The translations under genes were made by a program, and so were the position numbers. A DNA stretch of 64,000 bases from Acidobacteria bacterium RIFCSPLOWO2_12_FULL_68_19 (GTDB taxonomy: Bacteria > Acidobacteriota > Vicinamibacteria > Vicinamibacterales > UBA2999), in NCBI GenBank assembly GCA_001767525.1, contig MELF01000026.1, positions 1 through 64,000 on the forward strand, in the 5' to 3' direction. The notes below the pieces were generated by a model. It had not been told where the DNA came from. It did not search any database and was given only the letters and a program-made list of their open reading frames with translations. This document shows, one piece after another, positions 59,215 through 64,000 of the stretch; within the stretch, counting starts at the first letter, position 1; every line of letters starts with the position of its first letter.

Positions 59215-61167
59215 CCCGATTTCGCCTTCGGCGGCGAGGTCGCCTGGCGCCCGACCTCGGCGTATCGCGATCGCAGCCGGCTGGCCGCCTTCATCGCGCG
59301 GCATCGCCTCGCCGATCTCGACGACCTGCAGCGCCGATCGGTTGAGGACCCGCGCTGGTTCTGGCGGGCGGTGCTCGACGACCTCGGCATCGAGTTCTAC
59401 GAACCCTACGGCGAGGTGCTCGACGTCTCGCGCGGCATCGCCTGGCCGCGCTGGTGCGTCGGCGGCCGGCTCAACATCGTCCATAACTGTCTCGACAAGT
59501 GGATCGGCACGCCGGTTGCGCAGAAAGCGGCGGTGCGGTGGGAGGGCGAAGAGGGCTCGACGCGGGTCCTGACCTACGGCGAGCTCCACCGGGAGGTCAA
59601 CCGCTGCGCCAACGCGTTTGGCGAGCTCGGGATCGGACGAGGCGACCGCGTGGCGCTCTTCATGCCCATGTGCCCGGAGCTGGTCGTGGCGTTCTTCGCG
59701 TCGATCAAGATCGGCGCGGTCATCCTTCCGCTGTTCTCCGGCTACGGCGCCGACGCCCTCGCCTCGCGCGTGCGCGACGCGGAGGCGGCGCTGCTCGTCG
59801 CGGCCGACGGCGTACGCCGCCGCGGCCAGGTGGTGCCGATGAAGGCGGTGGCCGACGAGGCCGCGGCGGCAGCGCCGTCGATCCGGAGGATGGTGGTCGT
59901 CCCGCGCCTCGGCATCGACGTGCCGCTCGCGCACGGACGCGACGAGCGATGGCCCGACCTCGTCGGCCGTCAATCCGACGAGCACGAGACCGTCCGGACC
60001 GGCGCGGACGATCCGCTCATGGTCATCTACACCTCGGGAACGACCGGCCGTCCCAAGGGCGCCGTCCACACGCACTGCGGATTTCCGGTCAAGGCGGCGC
60101 AGGACCTCGCCCACTGCCTCGACGTGCACGACACCGACACGATGTTCTGGGTGACCGACATGGGCTGGATGATGGGCCCGTGGGAACTCTTCGGCATGAC
60201 GCTCCTGGCCGGGACGATGGTGATCTACGACGGCGCGCTCGATTACCCCGGACCGGACCGCCTCTGGTCGCTCGTGGCGCGCCACGGCGTGAGCGTCCTT
60301 GGCGTCTCGCCGACGCTCGTCCGCGCCCTGATGCGGCACGGCGACGCGCCCGTCCGCGCCCACGATCTGTCGTCGCTGCGGATCCTCGGCTCGACCGGCG
60401 AGCCGTGGAATCCTGAATCGTGGCGCTGGCTGTTCGAGACGGTCGGCGGCCGGCGCGTGCCGATCATCAACTACTCCGGCGGAACCGAAGTCTCTGGAGG
60501 TCTGGTGTCGGGCAACGTGCTCACGCCCATCAAGCCGTGTTCCTTTGCCGGACCGCCCCCGGGCATTGCGGCCGACGTGGTCGACGAGCAGGGGCACCCG
60601 GTCCGCAATCAGGTCGGCGAGCTGGTCGTGCGAGCGCCCTGGATCGGAATGACGCGCGGCTTCTGGCGCGACCCGGAGCGCTACGAGCACACCTACTGGT
60701 CACGCTTTCCCGGCGTCTGGGTGCACGGCGACTGGGCTGCCATCGACGAGGACGGGCTCTGGTACATCCTCGGCCGGTCCGACGACACCATCAAGATTGC
60801 CGGCAAGCGGCTCGGCCCGGCGGAAGTCGAGTCGGTCCTCGTCGAGCATCCCGCGGTGATCGAGGCGGCGGCGATCGGCGTGCCGGACGCGACCAAGGGC
60901 CAGGCGCTCGTCTGCTTCTGCGTCCTGCGACCGGGACAGACGCCGCGTCCCGGACTGGCGGAGGACCTCACCTCGCTCGTGGGAACGCGCCTCGGCAAGC
61001 CGCTGCGGCCAGACGCCATCGAGTTCGTCCGGGAGCTGCCGAAGACGCGCAACCAGAAGGTGATGCGGCGTGTCATCCGGTCGGCGTATCTCCACGAGGA
61101 TCCCGGCGACCTGTCGTCGCTGGAGAATCCCCAGACGGTCCAGGAGATTCAGGCCGTGCGGCGCTAG
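59212..61167 (+). CDS. Acetyl-CoA-synthetase-like AMP-dependent acyl-CoA ligase
   Basis: A 651-residue ANL-superfamily ligase with an Acs-type N-terminal domain (GGRLNIVHNCLDKW). Adenylation motifs: VIYTSGTTGRPKGAVHTH (P-loop), INYSGGTEVSGG, WVHGDWAAIDEDGLWYILGR, then the C-terminal lid RSDDTIKIAGKRLGPAEVES and the catalytic Lys in TRNQKVMRRVIR, the usual acetylation target. It activates acetate or another short acyl acid. TTG at 59206 would add two residues. Not an exact match to canonical Acs, so the substrate is open. Confidence 0.88.
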   Translation: MPDFAFGGEVAWRPTSAYRDRSRLAAFIARHRLADLDDLQRRSVEDPRWFWRAVLDDLGIEFYEPYGEVLDVSRGIAWPRWCVGGRLNIVHNCLDKWIGTPVAQKAAVRWEGEEGSTRVLTYGELHREVNRCANAFGELGIGRGDRVALFMPMCPELVVAFFASIKIGAVILPLFSGYGADALASRVRDAEAALLVAADGVRRRGQVVPMKAVADEAAAAAPSIRRMVVVPRLGIDVPLAHGRDERWPDLVGRQSDEHETVRTGADDPLMVIYTSGTTGRPKGAVHTHCGFPVKAAQDLAHCLDVHDTDTMFWVTDMGWMMGPWELFGMTLLAGTMVIYDGALDYPGPDRLWSLVARHGVSVLGVSPTLVRALMRHGDAPVRAHDLSSLRILGSTGEPWNPESWRWLFETVGGRRVPIINYSGGTEVSGGLVSGNVLTPIKPCSFAGPPPGIAADVVDEQGHPVRNQVGELVVRAPWIGMTRGFWRDPERYEHTYWSRFPGVWVHGDWAAIDEDGLWYILGRSDDTIKIAGKRLGPAEVESVLVEHPAVIEAAAIGVPDATKGQALVCFCVLRPGQTPRPGLAEDLTSLVGTRLGKPLRPDAIEFVRELPKTRNQKVMRRVIRSAYLHEDPGDLSSLENPQTVQEIQAVRR

Positions 61168-61242
61168 CATGCGTTTTCTACCAACTCGCCTTACTATTGC
61201 CGGGTCGCTGGTCAACGGCTTCTTCTCCGAAAGGTGACTTCG
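61168..61242 (+). other. Gap before the Yej-type operon
   Basis: This 75-nt gap contains TACTAT (61192-61197) as a possible -10, which would give a leader of about 45 nt. A usable AAAGGTG ribosome site lies about 8 nt before the ATG at 61243. There is no clear -35. Unlike most gene starts here, this one is leadered. Confidence 0.4.
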
Positions 61243-63231
61243 ATGCGCGCGATCGTCCACTCAGCCGCCCTGGGCCTGGTGCTCGTCCTCTCCGCGGCGT
61301 GTGGCGGCGGTGCCCGGCCCGAGCGCGAACAACAGACGCCCGCCGCCGGCGACGCCGTCAGCGGCGGTCAAGACGCGTCAGGGGACAAGAACGACTACCC
61401 GGTGTTCCCGAATGCGGACAGCGGGGCCGATCCGGCGGTGCCGGCCGAGCAGGGGGGACGCGGCTTCACCGGCCAGGGATGGGAGACCAACCGCGACTAC
61501 GACCTGGTTGGCGATCCCCGGGCGGTCAAAGGAGGCACGTTCCGCGAGTTCATCCTCGACTTCCCCGGCACCCTCCGGGTGCTCGGCGGGCCCGAATCGA
61601 ATACGGCGCTCAACTTCATGATCCGGCCGATGGTCTACGAGACGCTCCTGACGCTCCATCCGACGACGCTGCAGTGGATGCCGATGCTGGCCACCCACTG
61701 GCAGATCTCCGACGATCGGCTGACCTATCGCTTCCGGATCGATCCGAACGCGCGCTGGTCGGACGGGCAGCCCGTCATCGCCGACGACGTCGTGGCGAGC
61801 TGGATGCTGGTGATGGACAAGGGCCTCCAGGATCCGTCGAGCGCGCTCGTCTTCGGCAAGTTCGAGAAGCCGGTCGCGGAGAGCACGTACATCGTCCGGG
61901 TGAAGAGCACCCAGCTCAACTGGCGCAACTTCCTCTATTTTGCCGGCAGCCTCTACATCGTTCCCGCGCATGTCCTGAAGCAGGTCGACGGCGCCCGGTA
62001 TCTGAAGGAGTACAACTTCAAGCTGCTTCCCGGCACCGGCCCCTACGTCGTCAACGAGGCGGATATCGCCAAGGGCCAGAGCGTCACCATTCGCCGGCGC
62101 AACGACTACTGGGCGGCCGGCCACCGGCGCAACGTCGGGCTGAACAATTTCGACGAGATTCGCGAGGTCGTGGTGCGCGACCAGAATCTCGCGTTCGAGA
62201 TGTTCAAGAGAGGAGATCTCGACCATTATTTCGTGAACGTGTCGCGCCAGTGGATCGAGGAAATGAACTTCGACCGCGTGCAGCGCGGGCTCGTCCAGAA
62301 GCGGAAGGTCTACAACGACGCGCCGAGCGGCACCCAGGGGCTCGCCTTCAACACGCGCCGGCAGCCCTGGGACGACATCCGCGTCCGTCAGGCGCTGGCC
62401 CATCTGCTGAATCGCGATGTGCTCATTCAGAAGCTCTTTTTCGACGAGTACGTGCCGCAGAACTCGTACCACGGGGGCGTGTACGAGGACCCGAGCAACC
62501 CGAAGATGCCGTACGACCCCAAACGGGCGCTCGAACTGCTGGCGCAGGCCGGCTGGACGGATCGCGACGCCCAGGGCCGCCTGATGAAGAACGGCCGTCC
62601 GTTGACGGTGGAGGTGCTCTACGCGACCAAGACGTCCGAACCCTTCTTGACGATCTATCAGGAGGAGCTGCGGCGCGTCGGCATCGGCATGAACCTGCGG
62701 CTCGTGACCGGCGAAACTCTCTTCCAGCTCGTCATGCAGCGCCGTTTCGACGTCGCCTCGATGGGATGGGGCGGCCTCGTCTTTCCCAATCCCGAGACGA
62801 TGTGGCATTCATCGCTCGCCGGCGTGAACGACAACAACAACATCACCGGCTTCAAGGACGCCCGGGTCGACGAGCTGCTGGCCGCCTACGACCGCGAGTT
62901 CGATCAGGCGAAGCGCGTGGCGATCATCCGCGAGATCGACGGCATCCTCGCCAACGCGCATCACTACGTTCTCGAGTGGGATGCGCCGTTCCACCGCATC
63001 GCCTTCTGGAACAAGTTCGGGCACCCCGCGGGGTATCTGACCCGCTTCGGCGACTACCACGACATTCCGTCGCTCTGGTGGATCGATCCGCAGAAGCAGC
63101 AGCAGCTCACAGCGGCCATGCGGGACGAGTCGATCAGACTCGCCGTCGGCGAGACGGAAGTGCACTACTGGCAGGAGTACGCCCGGCGCGAGGGGCAGGC
63201 CGTGCCGCAGGCGCCAACCTCGACGCGGTAG
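61243..63231 (+). CDS. YejA-type ABC substrate-binding lipoprotein
   Basis: A 662-residue family 5 solute-binding protein with a lipobox (LSAAC near residue 20). A long Asp/Gly-rich spacer follows, then RDYDLVGDPRAVKGGTFREF, YRFRIDPNARWSDGQPVIADDVV and TGPYVVNEADI in order. Its extra length and the late HYVLEWDAPFHRIAFWNKFG fit the YejA (microcin C / oligopeptide) subgroup. The permease gene of the same type follows 23 nt downstream. ATG at 61243 is chosen because AAAGGTG lies just upstream. Confidence 0.88.
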   Translation: MRAIVHSAALGLVLVLSAACGGGARPEREQQTPAAGDAVSGGQDASGDKNDYPVFPNADSGADPAVPAEQGGRGFTGQGWETNRDYDLVGDPRAVKGGTFREFILDFPGTLRVLGGPESNTALNFMIRPMVYETLLTLHPTTLQWMPMLATHWQISDDRLTYRFRIDPNARWSDGQPVIADDVVASWMLVMDKGLQDPSSALVFGKFEKPVAESTYIVRVKSTQLNWRNFLYFAGSLYIVPAHVLKQVDGARYLKEYNFKLLPGTGPYVVNEADIAKGQSVTIRRRNDYWAAGHRRNVGLNNFDEIREVVVRDQNLAFEMFKRGDLDHYFVNVSRQWIEEMNFDRVQRGLVQKRKVYNDAPSGTQGLAFNTRRQPWDDIRVRQALAHLLNRDVLIQKLFFDEYVPQNSYHGGVYEDPSNPKMPYDPKRALELLAQAGWTDRDAQGRLMKNGRPLTVEVLYATKTSEPFLTIYQEELRRVGIGMNLRLVTGETLFQLVMQRRFDVASMGWGGLVFPNPETMWHSSLAGVNDNNNITGFKDARVDELLAAYDREFDQAKRVAIIREIDGILANAHHYVLEWDAPFHRIAFWNKFGHPAGYLTRFGDYHDIPSLWWIDPQKQQQLTAAMRDESIRLAVGETEVHYWQEYARREGQAVPQAPTSTR

Positions 63232-63254
63232 GCTCCCGCGCGCGTCCGCCCTCG

Positions 63255-64000
63255 ATGGCCACCTACTTCCTGCGGCGATTGCTGCTGGTCGTCCCGACGT
63301 TCCTCGGGATCACGCTGGCCGTCTTCGTCATCACGCATTTCGTGCCCGGCGGGCCGGTGGAGCGCCGGATCATGCAGCTGCAGATGGCCGCCACGACGCA
63401 GGGGGGCGCCGTCGGCGCGGGACGACTGTCGACCACGCTGCCGGAGGAGGCGATCGAGGAGATCCGGCGCTACTACGGCTTCGACAAGCCGGTGCACATT
63501 CGCTACCTCCAGTGGCTCTGGAACGTCCTGCACCTCGACCTGGGGACGTCCTACATCTATCAGGACCCGGTGTGGGACGTGATCAAGTCCCGCTTCCCGG
63601 TCTCGGTGTTCCTCGGCCTGACCGGGTTCCTGCTGAGCTATCTGGTGTGCGTCCCGCTTGGAGTGCTCAAAGCCATCCGGCACGGCAGCCGGTTCGATTT
63701 CCTGAGCAGCACGATCGTGTTCCTCGGCTACTCGGTGCCGGGGTGGGCGCTCGGCACGGCGCTGCTCGTGCTCTTCGGGGGCGGCAGCTTCTGGAACGTC
63801 TTTCCCCTGGGCGGCTTCCGGCCCGACAACTGGGAGTACCTCAACGCCGGCGAGAAGGTCGTCGCCCAGGCCAGGCACATGTTCCTGCCCGTGCTCTGCT
63901 ACATGGTCGGCTCGTTCGCGACGCTCACGATTCTCACCAAGAACTCTCTCCTCGAGAACCTCGGCCAGGACTACGTCCGCACCGCCTTCGCCAAGGGACT
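63255..64000 (+). CDS. YejB-type ABC transporter permease (partial, cut by window end)
   Basis: The first 248 codons of a membrane permease. It opens MATYFLRRLLLVVPTFLGIT with the first helix, has a periplasmic insert with IRRYYGFDKPVHIRYLQWLW, then DLGTSYIYQDPVWDVI and further helices. Near the cut is TILTKNSLLENLGQDYVRTAFAKG, the EAA-type loop that meets the ATPase. The insert and wording match YejB rather than DppB/OppB. The rest, and probably yejE and yejF, lie beyond the window. Confidence 0.88.
   Translation, partial: MATYFLRRLLLVVPTFLGITLAVFVITHFVPGGPVERRIMQLQMAATTQGGAVGAGRLSTTLPEEAIEEIRRYYGFDKPVHIRYLQWLWNVLHLDLGTSYIYQDPVWDVIKSRFPVSVFLGLTGFLLSYLVCVPLGVLKAIRHGSRFDFLSSTIVFLGYSVPGWALGTALLVLFGGGSFWNVFPLGGFRPDNWEYLNAGEKVVAQARHMFLPVLCYMVGSFATLTILTKNSLLENLGQDYVRTAFAKG

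Overview
The window is a stretch of ordinary bacterial chromosome. It is visibly high-GC, tightly packed with genes on both strands, and shows no plasmid, phage, integrase, transposase, CRISPR or defence genes. The gene mix suggests an Acidobacteriota genome, most likely close to the Vicinamibacteria. That mix includes a secreted PDLSGVW-type protein, a DUF6152 protein, a PD40 propeller beside a PA/M28/PDZ peptidase, a BrxA/B-type bacilliredoxin, an HspR-led chaperone operon and a DUF4390 protein. This assignment is inference from gene content, not from a marker-gene tree.

Layout. 1-4.6 kb (minus strand): tsaB, rimI, a DUF465 protein, psd and pssA (phosphatidylethanolamine synthesis), a DUF6152 protein and a secreted protein. 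4.6-9.7 kb: mutS overlapping an orphan peptide-binding lipoprotein, then a convergent TPR protein. 9.8-16.1 kb: tRNA-Arg(CCU), apt, acyP, divergent kup, a bacilliredoxin, a four-helix membrane protein, DUF4390, an apparently inactive beta-lactamase-fold protein and a beta-barrel protein. 16.2-21.8 kb (minus): a complete RND efflux system (adaptor, pump, TolC). 22-25 kb: PD40 protein and M28 peptidase. 25-31.8 kb: terC, then hspR-cbpA-clpB-ftsH. 31.9-37 kb (minus): ilvB-ilvN-ilvC-ilvD. 37.2-39.5 kb: a CDGSH protein, a CoA-binding protein and a divergent GT39 transferase. 39.5-46 kb (minus): glcD-like oxidase, aminotransferase, coaD, rsmD, recG and a secreted protein. 46.1-54.8 kb (plus): lexA, DUF3467, nth, a zincin, rsmA, rnj, ftsK and an AmiC-like amidase. 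54.9-59.2 kb: a small membrane protein, pepA, a PKD-like protein, a glycosyltransferase pair and a JAMM peptidase. 59.2-64 kb: an acetyl-CoA-synthetase-like ligase and the start of a Yej-type peptide uptake system that runs off the window.

Two themes cut across the genes. First, many first-in-operon genes have a -10-like hexamer only about 5-10 nt before the start codon, often between divergent start codons 12-58 bp apart. The most economical reading is widespread leaderless transcription. Second, small hairpin-forming repeats of several families sit between genes, and in three places they have entered coding sequence: the signal peptide of a lipoprotein, the last codons of the PD40 protein and the linker of FtsK.

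No complete undescribed system is visible. The best leads are the leaderless-promoter habit, a HAIR-like HspR operator lying on the hspR -35 box, a structured leader before RNase J, the dispersed hairpin families, a palindrome at the ilvB promoter and the degenerate serine hydrolase.
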